NCBI GenBank assembly: GCA_963707665.1 | Contig: CAVPQU010000009.1 | Coordinates: 135,631-199,630, forward strand | Length of the DNA: 64,000 bases | Reading direction: 5' to 3' | DNA from: DATJCV01 sp963707665 | GTDB lineage: Bacteria; Pseudomonadota; Gammaproteobacteria; Burkholderiales; Burkholderiaceae_D | In this document: piece after piece, positions 18,489 through 28,142 of the stretch | Layout: every line of letters starts with the position of its first letter | Position numbering within the stretch: position 1 is the stretch's first letter | Translations under genes and position numbers: made by a program | Notes under the pieces: generated by a model | Database searches by the model: none | The model's input: the letters and a program-made list of their open reading frames with translations, nothing else | Told to the model about the DNA's origin: nothing

Positions 18489-19265
18489 GGCTCAAATTGT
18501 AACGCGGCCACCAGCGATTCGTCGCCTGATGCAGTCAGTGTCAGATTGCCAAAAGCAAGGCTGCGCGCGGTTTCCGCAATGCGTGCGTGTGGAACGATCA
18601 GTCTTTGTTGTCGCATTTTAGCTACACCGGCGGCCCCTGCTACCTGCTCGACCAGCTGCAGCAGGATGCGCAGCGCTTCGGAACTGGTGATGATCCAGTC
18701 GCACCCGGATTCCAGCAATTGCCGCAACTGCGCCTGGCCGGCCGCATCCAGCTGCGGCGCCGTGCGCCGATAGGCAGCCACCTGCGTCACTTCCACCTGC
18801 GCCGCACGCAGGGCGTCGGACAGCAGTTCGCGGCCGTTTTCGCCACGCACGATCAGGGCTTTTTTGCCGCGCAGAGCCGACAGGTCCAGCGTTTCCAGCA
18901 GGCTTTCGGAATCTTCGCGCGCGCTATTGCGCGGCTGCACGATGCTGGTGTTGTCAGCCGTGATCCCGTGCCGCTCCAGCGCGCGCCGGCTGCCCTGGCC
19001 GACCACGCCGACCTGCATGCCGTGCGGCCAGGTCCCGAGCGCCGCCAAGCGCGGCGTCGATCGCATTCGGGCTGACGAATACCACCAGCGCATACGCGCT
19101 CAAATCCTGCAGCGCCGCGCGCAGCGGCGCCGGGTCCGGCAGCGGCTGGATCTCCAGCAGCGGAAACACGATGGCGGTGCGGCCCAGTTCGGTGACGCGC
19201 TGCGTCAGCGGGCCGGCTTGCGCCCGTGGCCGCGTGATGACGACCGGTGGCAGCGGCGCTGACAT
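18485..19265 (-). CDS. hemD: Uroporphyrinogen-III synthase (one frameshift)
   Basis: About 259 residues after removing one base near 19048 (CTTGG where CTGG restores the frame); the length 781 equals 3n+1. It is a typical HemD: PPVVITRPRAQAGPLTQRV at the start, VFVSPNAIDAAL near residue 60, then QVGVVGQGSRRALERHGI and a second domain with ALIVRGENGRELLSDAL and DWIITSSEAL. It cyclises hydroxymethylbilane with inversion of ring D to uroporphyrinogen III in the cytosol. The gene is essential for haem, so a true break is unlikely. It starts 13 bases after the hemC stop. Confidence 0.92.
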
Positions 19266-19278
19266 CGGTGCTCCCACC

Positions 19279-20220
19279 TCAGGCGCTGGCCGCGCAAGCC
19301 GCCAGGATCGCCGCCGCGTCCTGTGCCTGCAGCAGAGTCGCCGCCTGCCGGCCGAGCGCCTGCGGCGCGTCGGCCGGGCCGCTCGCCTCGGCGCTGGCGA
19401 TGCGCTGTCCGTCCGGGGTGGCGACCATCGCGCGCAGGCGCATGGCAGCGCCATCGACGGTGGCAAACGCCGCCAGCGGAATCTGGCAGCTGCCGCCGAA
19501 TATTTTCGACACGCTGCGCTCGGCCGCCACCGCCTGCGCGGTCGCCGCATGATTGAGCGGCGCCAGCACCTGGCGCAGATCGGCGCGCGCGCTCAGGATC
19601 TCGATCGCCATCGCGCCCTGCCCCGGCGCCGGCAGGCTTTGTTCGGGTTCGATGACGGCACGGATGCGCTGCAGCAATCCGAGCCGCTTCAGGCCCGCCG
19701 CCGCCAGGATGATCGCCGCGTACTCGCCGCGATCGAGCTTGCCGAGCCGGGTGTCGAGATTGCCGCGCAGCGGCTGGATCACCAGCCGCGGATAACGGGC
19801 GGCGATCAGCGCCTGCCGCCGCAGGCTGCTGGTGCCCACCACGGCGCCGTCCGGCAAGGCGTCGAGCGACGCATAATCGTTGGAAACGAAGGCGTCGCGC
19901 GGGTCTTCCCGCTCCAGCACGGCCGCCAGATCGAATTCCGGCGGCAGTTCCATCGGCACGTCCTTCAGCGAATGCACCGCCAGATCGGCGCGGCCGTCGG
20001 CCATCGCGACCTCCAGTTCCTTGACGAACAGACCCTTGCCGCCGACCTTGGACAGGGTACGATCCAGGATCTGGTCGCCACGCGTGGTCATGCCGAGAAT
20101 TTCTATGTTGCAGTGCGGATATAATTCAGCGAGACGCGCACGCACATGCTGCGCTTGCCACATGGCGAGCCGGCTTTCGCGCGATGCAATAACCAGCTTC
20201 GAAGGATCGGATGTTTTCAA
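19279..20220 (-). CDS. hemC: Porphobilinogen deaminase (hydroxymethylbilane synthase)
   Basis: A 313-residue complete enzyme. It opens KTSDPSKLVIASRESRLAMWQAQHV, contains DQILDRTLSKVGGKGLFVKELE, the catalytic Asp in HSLKDVPMELP, GTSSLRRQAL, and the dipyrromethane-cofactor Cys in FGGSCQIPLAA. It polymerises four porphobilinogens into hydroxymethylbilane. The only start that fits the family is a TTG at 20220, with an AAAGAG site 8 bases before it; no ATG is near. Divergent from ppc across about 225 bases, the usual Burkholderiales arrangement. Confidence 0.95.
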   Translation of the reverse strand: MKTSDPSKLVIASRESRLAMWQAQHVRARLAELYPHCNIEILGMTTRGDQILDRTLSKVGGKGLFVKELEVAMADGRADLAVHSLKDVPMELPPEFDLAAVLEREDPRDAFVSNDYASLDALPDGAVVGTSSLRRQALIAARYPRLVIQPLRGNLDTRLGKLDRGEYAAIILAAAGLKRLGLLQRIRAVIEPEQSLPAPGQGAMAIEILSARADLRQVLAPLNHAATAQAVAAERSVSKIFGGSCQIPLAAFATVDGAAMRLRAMVATPDGQRIASAEASGPADAPQALGRQAATLLQAQDAAAILAACAASA

Positions 20221-20445
20221 GACAGGCTCTTTCTCGGTTCGGGAGGGCCGCCGCAGCGTGCGGTGAATCCGCGCAGCAGCACTGGTTGGGACAGGCTTTC
20301 GGATGCCGTCGATCGGCGTCATGAGCGTGATCGGAGGTAGTGACCGGTCCGTGCTTCCAGCTGCAAAGTTTATCATGCACCGTCTTGCAAACCGCCACCC
20401 GGAGCCGCCGCCACCGCTTTCCCAACTCTGACGAAATCGTTCATC

Positions 20446-23308
20446 ATGGCAAAAAAACCCGGCGTTCCACCCCGCACCGCAAAATCCGCTGCCGACAAGG
20501 ACGCGCCACTGAAGGAAGACATTCGCCTGCTCGGCCGCCTGCTCGGCGAAGTGCTGCGCGACCAGGAAGGCGATACGGTGTACGACGTGGTCGAAACCAT
20601 CCGCCAGACCGCGGTGCGCTTCCGCCGTGAATCCGATCCGCAGGCCGGCGCCGATCTCGACAAGCTGCTGAAGAAGCTGACGCGCGACCAGACCATCTCG
20701 GTGGTGCGCGCCTTCTCCTATTTCTCGCACCTGGCGAATATCGCCGAAGACCAGCACCACAACCGCCGCCGCCGCGCCCATGCGCTGGCCGGCTCGGCGC
20801 CGCAGCAGGGCAGCGTCGCCTTTGCCCTCTCAAAGCTGGATGCGGCCGGCGTCTCCGGCGCCACCGTGCGCGGCTTCCTGAAGGATGCGCTGATTTCGCC
20901 GGTGCTGACCGCGCATCCGACCGAAGTGCAGCGCAAGAGCATTCTCGATGCCGAACACGACATCGCGCGCCTGCTCGCCGACCGCGACCGCACGCTGACG
21001 CCGAAGGAGCAGATGCACAACACCGAGATGCTGCGCGCCAGGATCACCACGCTGTGGCAGACGCGCATGCTGCGCTATTCGAAGCTGACGGTGGCCGATG
21101 AAATCGAAAACGCGCTGTCGTACTACCGCATCACCTTCCTGCGCGAACTGCCGGCGCTGTACGACGACATCGACGCCGAGATCGCCGCCCAGTTCCCGAC
21201 CCGCGCCCGCCAGCGCGGCACCCTCTCGCGCACGCCGCCGTTCGTGCAGATGGGCAGCTGGATCGGCGGCGACCGCGACGGCAACCCGAACGTGAATGCC
21301 GACACCATGCAGCATGCGCTGGCGCGCCACTCGACCACGATTTTCGATTTCTACCTGGACGAAGTGCACGCGCTCGGCGCCGAACTGTCCACCTCGACCC
21401 TGATGGCCGCGGTCACGCCCGAGCTGCAGGCGCTGGCCGAAGGCTCGCCCGACACCTCGGCGCACCGCGCCGACGAACCGTACCGGCGCGCATTGATCGG
21501 CTGCTATGCGCGGCTGGCGGCGACCGCGCGCCAGCTCGGCGCCACCAATATCCTGCGCCAGGAAGTCGGGCACGCCACGCCCTACCAAAATGCGCAGGCC
21601 TTCACCCACGACCTGCAGCTCGTCGAGGATTCGCTGGTCGCGCATCACGGCGCGGCGCTGGTCAAGCCGCGCCTGGCGGCATTGAAGCGCGCGTCCGAAA
21701 TTTTCGGCTTCCACCTGGCCGCGCTCGACATGCGCCAGAGTTCCGACGTGCATGAGCGGGTATTGACGGAATTGTTCGCGCAAAGTGGCGCCGAGGCGCA
21801 TTACGCCGGCCTGCCGGAGCAGGAAAAAATCGCCTTGCTGCTGGCCGAGCTGGCCAGCCCGCGCCTGCTGACCTCGCCGTTCATCGCCTATTCCGACGAA
21901 ACCAGTTCGGAACTGGCGATCCTGCGCACCGCGCGCGAAGTGCGGCGACGCTACGGCGCGCGCGCGATCCGCAACTACATCATCTCGCACACGGAAACCG
22001 TGTCCGACCTGCTGGAAGTGATGCTGCTGCAGAAGGAAACCGGGCTGCTGAACACTGGCGCCGCCGACGCGATGGCCGCCGCCGAGCCGGAACTGATGGT
22101 GATCCCGCTGTTCGAGACCATTCCGGATCTGCGCTGCGCCGCCGAGATCATGGCGCAGTGGATGGCCTTGCCGGTGGTGCAGGCGCAAATCGCACGCCAG
22201 GGCCAGCTGCAGGAAGTGATGCTGGGCTATTCCGACTCCAACAAGGACGGCGGCTTTCTGACCTCGAACTGGGAGCTGTACAAGGCGGAACTGCATCTGG
22301 TGCAGGTGTTCGAGCGCGCCAGGGTCAAGCTGCGCCTGTTCCACGGCCGCGGCGGCACCGTCGGCCGCGGCGGCGGCCCCAGCTACGAGGCGATCCTGGC
22401 GCAGCCGGCCGGCACCGTCAACGGCCAGATCCGCCTGACCGAACAGGGCGAGATCATCGCCTCCAAGTTTTCCAACCCCGAGATCGGCCGCCGCAACCTG
22501 GAGCTGCTGGTGGCGGCGACGCTGGAAGCCAGCCTGATGCCGCACGGCCTGGCCGGCAAGGAGGCACGGAAACGCGCCGAATTCGAAGCCACCATGGCCG
22601 AACTGTCGGAGCGCGCCTACCGTGCCTACCGCGACCTGGTGTACGACACCGCCGGCTTCGCCGACTATTTCTTCGCCGCCACGCCGATCGCCGAAATCGC
22701 CGAACTGAACATCGGCTCGCGCCCGGCTTCGCGCAAGGCGACGCGCAAGATCGAAGACCTGCGCGCGATTCCGTGGGGCTTTTCCTGGGGCCAGTGCCGG
22801 CTGCTGCTGCCGGGCTGGTATGGCTTCGGCAGCGCGATTGCCTCGCTGGCTCGACGACAGCGCCGATGCCAAGGCCCACGCGAAAAAGATCGCCACCCTG
22901 CGCGCCATGTTCCGCGAATGGCCGTTCTTCGCGACGCTGCTGTCCAACATGGACATGGTGCTGTCGAAGACCGACCTGGCGGTGGCCTCGCGCTACGCCG
23001 AACTGGTGCCCGACAGGAAGCTGCGCCGCAGCATTTTCAAGCGCATCGTCGACGAGCACGAGCGTACGGTCGCTTGTCTGGCCACCATTACCGGCGCCCG
23101 CGAACGGCTGGCCGGCAATCCGCTTCTGGCGCGCTCGATCAAGAACCGCTTCGCCTATCTCGATCCGTTGAATCACTTGCAGGTGGAGCTGATCAAGCGC
23201 CATCGGGCCACCATGAACGAAGCGGAGCGCAAGATGGATGAGCGAGTGCGGCGCGGGATTCTGCTGGCGATTAATGGGATTGCGGCAGGGTTGAGGAATA
23301 CGGGTTAG
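20446..23308 (+). CDS. ppc: Phosphoenolpyruvate carboxylase (one frameshift)
   Basis: About 953 residues if one inserted C near 22850 is removed (SAIASWLDDSADA is expected); length 2863 equals 3n+1. Catalytic landmarks: VLTAHPTEVQRKS with the active His near residue 160, GSWIGGDRDGNPNV near 275, and the PEP-binding MLGYSDSNKDGGFLTSNW and FHGRGGTVGRGGGPS segments around 590-645. It carboxylates PEP to oxaloacetate to refill the citric acid cycle. The C-terminus ends RNTG instead of being followed by further sequence, as in most family members. Cytosolic tetramer, normally regulated by acetyl-CoA and aspartate. Confidence 0.95.
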
Positions 23309-23330
23309 AAGTGGTGATGAGCTGGGAATG

Positions 23331-23372
23331 TCTTGAGTCTTGAGTCTTGAGTCTTGAGTCTTGAGTCTTGAG
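23331..23372. repeat. Perfect heptamer tandem repeat, six copies
   Basis: Exactly six head-to-tail copies of TCTTGAG, starting 22 bases after the ppc stop. Heptamers do not keep reading frame and the array is outside any gene; copy number may vary between strains by slippage. Confidence 0.95.
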
Positions 23373-23398
23373 CCTGTAGCTAACGCATTTAATCTGTC

Positions 23399-23418
23399 GT
23401 TCCCGCGCAGGCGGGAAC
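23399..23418. repeat. REP-like palindrome
   Basis: Perfect 8-bp arms GTTCCCGC / GCGGGAAC around GCAG, followed by CCAGTGG. The sequence CGTTCCCGCGCAGGCGGGAA is a widespread intergenic repeat type in beta- and gammaproteobacteria, as I remember it. It could also act as a weak terminator for ppc. Confidence 0.7.
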
Positions 23419-23542
23419 CCAGTGGCGTTCGTGGCTTACTGATCGCGTTGCTACTTCGTGGTGACTAGCCGGGGGTAGCCCGGCGGCTACTTACTTTTCT
23501 TGTCTCGCCAAGAGAAAGTAAGCAAAGAAAGGCGACCGCAAG

Positions 23543-23658
23543 ACGCTGCCCTTCGGGTTCCCGTTTGTGCAGGACAAAAAATGGGAAACGAAACCAACTC
23601 GCTGCGCTCAGACGCCCTCGTTTCTGATCCATTTTCTGTCCTGCACAAACGGCAGCGT
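23543..23658. repeat. Long imperfect inverted repeat
   Basis: Inner arms of 16 perfect bases, CCGTTTGTGCAGGACA at 23561-23576 and its complement at 23637-23652, are flanked by a further 8-bp match (ACGCTGCC 23543-23550 / GGCAGCGT 23651-23658, offset by a small bulge). The 60-base middle is GC-rich. This fits a miniature mobile or REP-type intergenic element. Confidence 0.7.
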
Positions 23659-23921
23659 CCCAAGCGGGGTCACGTCAACGTCAAAAGCAACGCCAACGGC
23701 AACTGCAACTGCAACTGCAACTTCAAAGCAAGCGCCCGTACAAATCATTGGCTAATTTGTTAAGCCATTCAGAGCACGATGGCCGATTGTTCTGCAAGCT
23801 CGTCAGAACCACATACTCCCCATACATATGCAAAATACCGGGCGTCAAATGGCAATTTTATCAACATACTCCTCAATAGCCACAACGATCTAGGATTTAC
23901 AGCGGCACGACCGATGTCGTT

Positions 23922-24693
23922 TCATCGCACCAGCGCCCGGATCAGCGGCCACTGGCGGCGCGAAATCGGCAGGCGGTCGTCGATGCCGCGCAGCAGCACT
24001 TCCCATACTTCCTGCACTTTTTCGGTTTCGCCGTCGCCGTCGATCGCATGCGTGCCGCGCGCGACGCCGGTGATCGCGTCGCGCGCGACCAGGGCGTTGC
24101 GGTGCACGCGGATGAAGCTCGTTGCCAGTTCGTTTTCCAGCGAAACCAGCGATGCCTCGATCAGGTATTCGCGCTCCCGGGTGCGCAAGGTCACGTACTT
24201 CAGTTCGGCCTTCAGGTACAGCACCTCGGCCACCGGCACCAGCAGGATGCGGCCGCGTTCCTGCACCGAGAAATGCTGGCGCGCGGCGGGCGCCGCCGCG
24301 GCCGGGCGCACGGTTGCGGCGCCATTCGGCGGCGCGCCGCAGCGCCTGCGCCAGCCGCGCCGCGCGCACCGGCTTCAGCAGGTAATCCAGCGCATGCACG
24401 TCGAACGCGGGCAGCGCGTGTTCCTCGAATGCGGTGACGAAAATGATCGCCGGTCCGCCGCCGGCCGTCTCCGACAATTGGCGCGCCAGCGCCAGGCCGT
24501 CCATGCCGGGCATCTGCACGTCCAGCAGCACGATGTCCGGCTGCAGCGCCGCGATCTGCTCCAGCGCCGCCTGCGCGTGATCCGCCTCGCCGGCCAGCAG
24601 ATGCGGGCATTCCTCCGCGATATCGGCCAGGAGCGTCGCCAGCCGGCGGCGCGCCGGCAATTCGTCGTCGACGATGAAGACGCTGGGGATCAT
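23922..24693 (-). CDS. LytTR-family response regulator (one frameshift)
   Basis: About 256 residues after repair of one base near 24295 (length 3n+1). The receiver domain (MIPSVFIVDDELPARRRLATLL; phospho-Asp in VLLDVQMPGMDG; TAFEEHALPAF; Lys in YLLKPVRAARL) is joined by an Ala/Arg-rich linker to a LytTR DNA-binding domain (VAEVLYLKAELKYVTLRTR, FIRVHRNALVARDAI). The architecture is that of AlgR/LytR. Its ATG overlaps the sensor-kinase stop by four bases, so the two are one operon. Targets are unknown; AlgR-type regulators bind direct repeats and control surface or virulence genes. Confidence 0.9.
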
Positions 24694-25774
24694 GCGGCGG
24701 CTTTGGCGGCGGCGATGCGGGTGTACGGAAAACGCAGCCGCACCTCGAAGAAGCCGCGCGCGCTGGCGGTGGTCAGCTGCGCCTCGACGTCGTACAGCAG
24801 CGCCAGCCGTTCGCGGATATTGTGCAGCGCCATCTGGTTGCCGCCGGCCGCCGCCTGCTCCTGCACCGGATTGACGATGACGATCTCGATGCGGTCGAGC
24901 TGGCGCGTGATCTGCACCTGGATCTGCGCCGGCGCGGATGCCGGCTCGACGCCGTAGTGCACGGCGTTTTCCAGCAGCGGCTGCAGCAGCAGCGCCGGCA
25001 TCTGCGCCCGCCGCAGCATTTCCTTGCTGACGTTGACCGTTTCCCAGCGCACCTGCAAGCCGCTCGCCGAGCCGGATTTTTTCGATCGACAGGTATTGCC
25101 GGCACAGCCGGATTTCATCTTCCATGCGTCGTCATCTCGCGCGCATCGCGCATCAGCACGCGGAACATGTCGGCCAGGTCTTCCAGCGTCTCTTCGGCGC
25201 GGCGCGGCTCGCTGCGGATCAGCGACAGCACCGCGTTCAGGCTGTTGAACAGGAAATGCGGGCGGATGCGCGCCTGCAGCGCCTGCAGCCGCGCCTCGAC
25301 CAGCGCCGGCGAAAAGGCGCGCACGCGCAGCTCGAAATAATGCTGCAGCACGCCGCCGAACAGGGCCGCCAGCAGCATGCCTTCCAGCCCACCCAGATGC
25401 GCGAAGCTGACCGCGAACCATTCGAACGAGGCCAGCAGCTGGATGATCAGGCCGGTGACCGCCGCCGGCACCAGCGCGCACAGCGTGCGCTGAGCCCAAT
25501 GCGGCAGCGTGCGCAGCAGCGGACGCAGGCCGCACAGGACGGTCAGCGACAGCAGGCAGGCCAGCTCGACCAGCATCGACGATTCGACGAACGCCAGCAG
25601 TCCGGCCAGCCAGCCGCCGCCATGCAGCAGCGCGGCCGCCAGCACCGCGACGTTGACGAACAACAGCGCGCGGAACACGACGCCGATATTGCAGCAGTCG
25701 GGAATCGCGCTGTCGATCGCCGCCGTATCCGGCGTGCCAGCTGCGACTCGGCTTGGAAAAAACGATGGCGGCAT
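24690..25774 (-). CDS. LytS/AlgZ-type sensor histidine kinase (two frameshifts)
   Basis: About 360 residues after removing inserted bases near 25128 and 25080 (length 3n+2). The N-terminal 165 residues contain several membrane helices (VVFRALLFVNVAVLAAALL, MLVELACLLSLTVLCGL, ALVPAAVTGLIIQLLASF). Then follows the unorthodox kinase core: phospho-His in IRPHFLFNSLNAVLSLI, LLLQPLLENAVHYGVEP as the ATP-lid N-box, and a C-terminal GNQMALHNIRERLALLY. It should phosphorylate the LytTR regulator that follows. The gene is divergent from argH with a 109-base gap, an arrangement I associate with AlgZ-argH in pseudomonads and betaproteobacteria. Confidence 0.88.
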
Positions 25775-25883
25775 AGGCGAACAATCAAGAAAAACGTGGA
25801 GAGCAGGCAAGCGGGCGGGAAATTGCATCGCCTTGGCATCCCTTATAATCGTGCAATTCACCGGAACCCCGAACCTGGCAATT

Positions 25884-27278
25884 ATGACAGCACAACTTTC
25901 CCAAAAAAGCGAGGCATGGTCGGCCCGCTTTTCCGAACCCGTCTCCGATCTGGTCAAACGGTACACCGCCTCGGTCTTTTTTGACAAGCGCCTGGCGCCG
26001 TTCGACATCGCCGGCTCGCTGGCGCACGCGGAAATGCTGGCGCACCAGAACATCATCAGCGCCCAGGACTACGCCGACATCCAGCGCGGCATGGCGCAGA
26101 TCGAAGCGGAGATCAGCGCCGGCCAGTTCGAATGGCTGCTCGACCTGGAAGACGTGCACCTGAACATCGAAAAGCGCCTGACCGAACTGGTCGGCGACGC
26201 CGGCAAGCGGCTGCATACCGGCCGCTCGCGCAACGACCAGGTGGCGACCGACATCCGCCTCTGGCTGCGCGCCGCGATCGACGACATCGACGGCCTGCTG
26301 CGCGAGCTGCGCGTGGCGCTGCTCGACCTGGCCGAGCAGCACGCGGACACCATCCTGCCCGGCTTCACCCACATGCAGGTGGCGCAGCCGATCACCTTCG
26401 GCCACCACATGCTGGCCTATGTCGAAATGTTCGGCCGCGACGCCGAGCGCATGGCCGACTGCCGCCGTCGCGTCAACCGCCTGCCGCTGGGCGCGGCGGC
26501 CCTGGCCGGCACCACCTTCCCGATCGACCGCGAACGGGTGGCGAAGACGCTCGGCTTCGAGGACGTCTGCCGCAATTCGCTCGACGCCGTGTCCGACCGC
26601 GACTTCGCCATCGAATTCTGCGCCGCCGCGGCGCTGGTCATGACGCACATCTCGCGCATGTCGGAAGAGCTGGTGATCTGGATGAGCCCGCGCGTCGGCT
26701 TCATCGATATCGCCGACCGCTTCTGCACCGGCTCCTCGATCATGCCGCAAAAGAAGAACCCGGACGTGCCGGAACTGGCGCGCGGCAAGACCGGCCGCGT
26801 CAACGGCCACCTGATCGCGCTGCTGACCCTGATGAAAGGCCAGCCGCTGGCCTACAACAAGGACAACCAGGAAGACAAGGAACCGCTGTTCGACACCGTC
26901 GACACCGTCGTCGATACGCTGCGCATCTTCGCCGACATGGCGCGCGGCATCACCGTCAAGCCGGAGGCGATGCGCGCCGCCGCGCTGCAAGGCTACGCCA
27001 CCGCCACCGACCTCGCCGATTACCTGGTCAAGAAGGGCCTGCCGTTCCGCGACGCGCACGAGGCGGTGGCACGCGCGGTGCGCACTTGCGTCGACCGCGG
27101 CTGCGACCTGGCCGACCTCAACCTGGAACAGTTGCGCGCCTTTTCGCCGCTGATCGAAGCCGATGTGTTCGCCGTGCTGACGCTGGAAGGCTCGGTCGCT
27201 GCGCGCGACCATATCGGCGGCACCGCGCCGGCGCAGGTGCGGGCGGCGATTGCCCGCCTGCGGCAGCAATTGGGCTAG
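25884..27278 (+). CDS. argH: Argininosuccinate lyase
   Basis: A 464-residue complete enzyme of normal length. Key segments: LHTGRSRNDQVATDIRLW, the HMQVAQPITFGHH catalytic-His block, and the superfamily signature GSSIMPQKKNPDVPE near residue 285 carrying the flexible catalytic Ser. It splits argininosuccinate into arginine and fumarate, the last step of arginine synthesis. The ATG at 25884 gives the usual MTAQLSQKSEAWSARFSE opening. Two terminator hairpins follow directly. Confidence 0.98.
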   Translation: MTAQLSQKSEAWSARFSEPVSDLVKRYTASVFFDKRLAPFDIAGSLAHAEMLAHQNIISAQDYADIQRGMAQIEAEISAGQFEWLLDLEDVHLNIEKRLTELVGDAGKRLHTGRSRNDQVATDIRLWLRAAIDDIDGLLRELRVALLDLAEQHADTILPGFTHMQVAQPITFGHHMLAYVEMFGRDAERMADCRRRVNRLPLGAAALAGTTFPIDRERVAKTLGFEDVCRNSLDAVSDRDFAIEFCAAAALVMTHISRMSEELVIWMSPRVGFIDIADRFCTGSSIMPQKKNPDVPELARGKTGRVNGHLIALLTLMKGQPLAYNKDNQEDKEPLFDTVDTVVDTLRIFADMARGITVKPEAMRAAALQGYATATDLADYLVKKGLPFRDAHEAVARAVRTCVDRGCDLADLNLEQLRAFSPLIEADVFAVLTLEGSVAARDHIGGTAPAQVRAAIARLRQQLG

Positions 27279-27296
27279 CCGCCCTCGCTGGATCCA

Positions 27297-27321
27297 GGCG
27301 CCGACTTCCGGCGCCGGTTTT
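27297..27321 (+). terminator. argH terminator, first hairpin
   Basis: GGCGCCG-ACTTC-CGGCGCC, a 7-bp perfect stem followed by GGTTTTC, 19 bases after the argH stop. Confidence 0.85.
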
Positions 27322-27327
27322 CTCCCA

Positions 27328-27356
27328 CCCCGCCCCGTCAATCGCGGCGGGGTTTT
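27328..27356 (+). terminator. argH terminator, second hairpin
   Basis: CCCCGCC / GGCGGGG stem with an 11-base loop and a TTTT tail. A tandem pair like this would insulate the copper cluster from argH readthrough. Confidence 0.82.
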
Positions 27357-27400
27357 CATCATTGGCCGCATGGTGCCTGCTGCTGCCTTGTACTTTCCGC

Positions 27401-27431
27401 TTGACCTTCCCATAGGAGGAAGGTCTAGACT
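27401..27431 (+). promoter_or_regulatory. CueR-type copper-responsive promoter with operator palindrome
   Basis: A -35 box TTGACC (27401-27406) and a -10 box TAGACT (27426-27431) are separated by 19 bases, the over-long spacer of MerR-family promoters. Between them lies the dyad GACCTTCC-N7-GGAAGGTC, matching the known CueR operator form (ACCTTCC...GGAAGGT). It faces the copper genes. No cueR gene is in the window. Confidence 0.9.
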
Positions 27432-27476
27432 ATGGCAATATCGCTGGAAAGACGCCGCTGGCACCCGGATAGCCGA

Positions 27477-27898
27477 ATGCATCGCACGCTCAAGACACTC
27501 TTGCTCCTGCTGTTAATCGCGGCGCTCCCCCTGCAGGGAGCGGCGGCGGCGATGCGCCTGTCGTGCGGCCCGGCTCACCATCATCCAGCCGGCACAACTG
27601 GCGTCCGCCACGGGCGCGCATCATCACGATGCTGCCGCGGCCCATTCCGATTCGGACCACTGCTGCATTCGACGCCACGGCCGGTGCCGAGCAGGCGCCG
27701 GCTGCGCAGGACGGCCATGCACATTCCTACTGCAGCGCATGCGCCGCTTGCTGCGTCGGCGCCGCCGCCCCGCCTTCCGCCTCCATTCCGACCGCTCCGC
27801 TCGAGGGGTCGGAGTTCATCGCCGTCGCCCCCACTCCACTGCTTGCCGGATTCATTCCAGCCAGCCTCGAACGCCCTCCCCGAACCGTTTTCGCTTGA
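27477..27898 (+). CDS. DUF2946-like exported Cys/His-rich protein (frameshifted)
   Basis: First gene behind the CueR-type promoter. A signal peptide (MHRTLKTLLLLLLIAALPLQGAAAA) is clear. The rest is spread over three frames: a His-rich part (AHHHDAAAAHSDSDHCC), then HAHSYCSACAACCVGAAAPP and a C-terminus ending RPPRTVFA. Cys-Ser-Ala-Cys-Ala-Ala-Cys-Cys with flanking His is the pattern of DUF2946 and related small periplasmic proteins near copper genes. At least two indels are needed to join the frames, so either sequence errors or decay are present. Function is not established; metal binding is inferred from composition and context. Confidence 0.55.
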
Positions 27899-27948
27899 TC
27901 GACACCTGATGCCGACCGTGGCGGACGCTGTCCGTTCACCCGCGGCGC

Positions 27949-28142
27949 TTGAACATGCTCGTGAATTGCCGCGCGTCAAATGGCATACGCCGAAGCGTAC
28001 ATAGCGCATGTGCCGGCGGGCGGCCATCAGGAAATGACTTGGCAATTCGCGCGGCCGGGAAAATTTCACTATGCCTGTCTGCTGCCCGGCCACTTCGAGG
28101 CCGGCATGATCGGAAAAATTACCGTCTACGAAAGGATAAATC
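27949..28142 (+). pseudogene. Cupredoxin remnant (C-terminal half)
   Basis: Only the second half of a blue-copper-like domain can be read, from about 27990: YIAHVPAGGHQEMTWQFARPGKFHYACLLPGHFEAGMIGKITVYER. Three of four type-1 copper ligands are there in the order Cys-x4-His-x4-Met (CLLPGHFEAGM). The first His strand and signal peptide are missing, and weak similarity upstream (LEHARELPRVKWHTPKR) suggests the 5' end was lost or shifted. The frame runs past its expected end into the next gene's ribosome site (GAAAGGATAAATC). Probably an inactive fragment of a small periplasmic copper protein. Confidence 0.6.

Larger units (their letters stand above)
23309..23921. other. Repeat-rich intergenic stretch without a convincing gene
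   Basis: About 610 bases between ppc and the converging response-regulator gene. It contains six copies of TCTTGAG, a GTTCCCGC/GCGGGAAC palindrome, a stretch near 23470-23540 (GCGGCTACTTACTTTTCTTG ... AGAAAGTAAGCAAAGAAA) of a kind common between genes in these bacteria, and a long imperfect inverted repeat at 23543-23658. Open frames here show no coding character. Confidence 0.6.

Noticed and set aside
20830..22956. A 700-codon open frame on the strand opposite ppc
   Set aside because: High-GC antisense shadow; the plus strand is clearly ppc and the antisense protein has a biased Arg/Gly composition with no family.
23331..23372. CRISPR-like array
   Set aside because: Seven-base units without spacers; simple tandem repeat.
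25785..27482. A 565-codon open frame opposite argH
   Set aside because: Shadow of a well-conserved enzyme; runs through the argH promoter and terminators.
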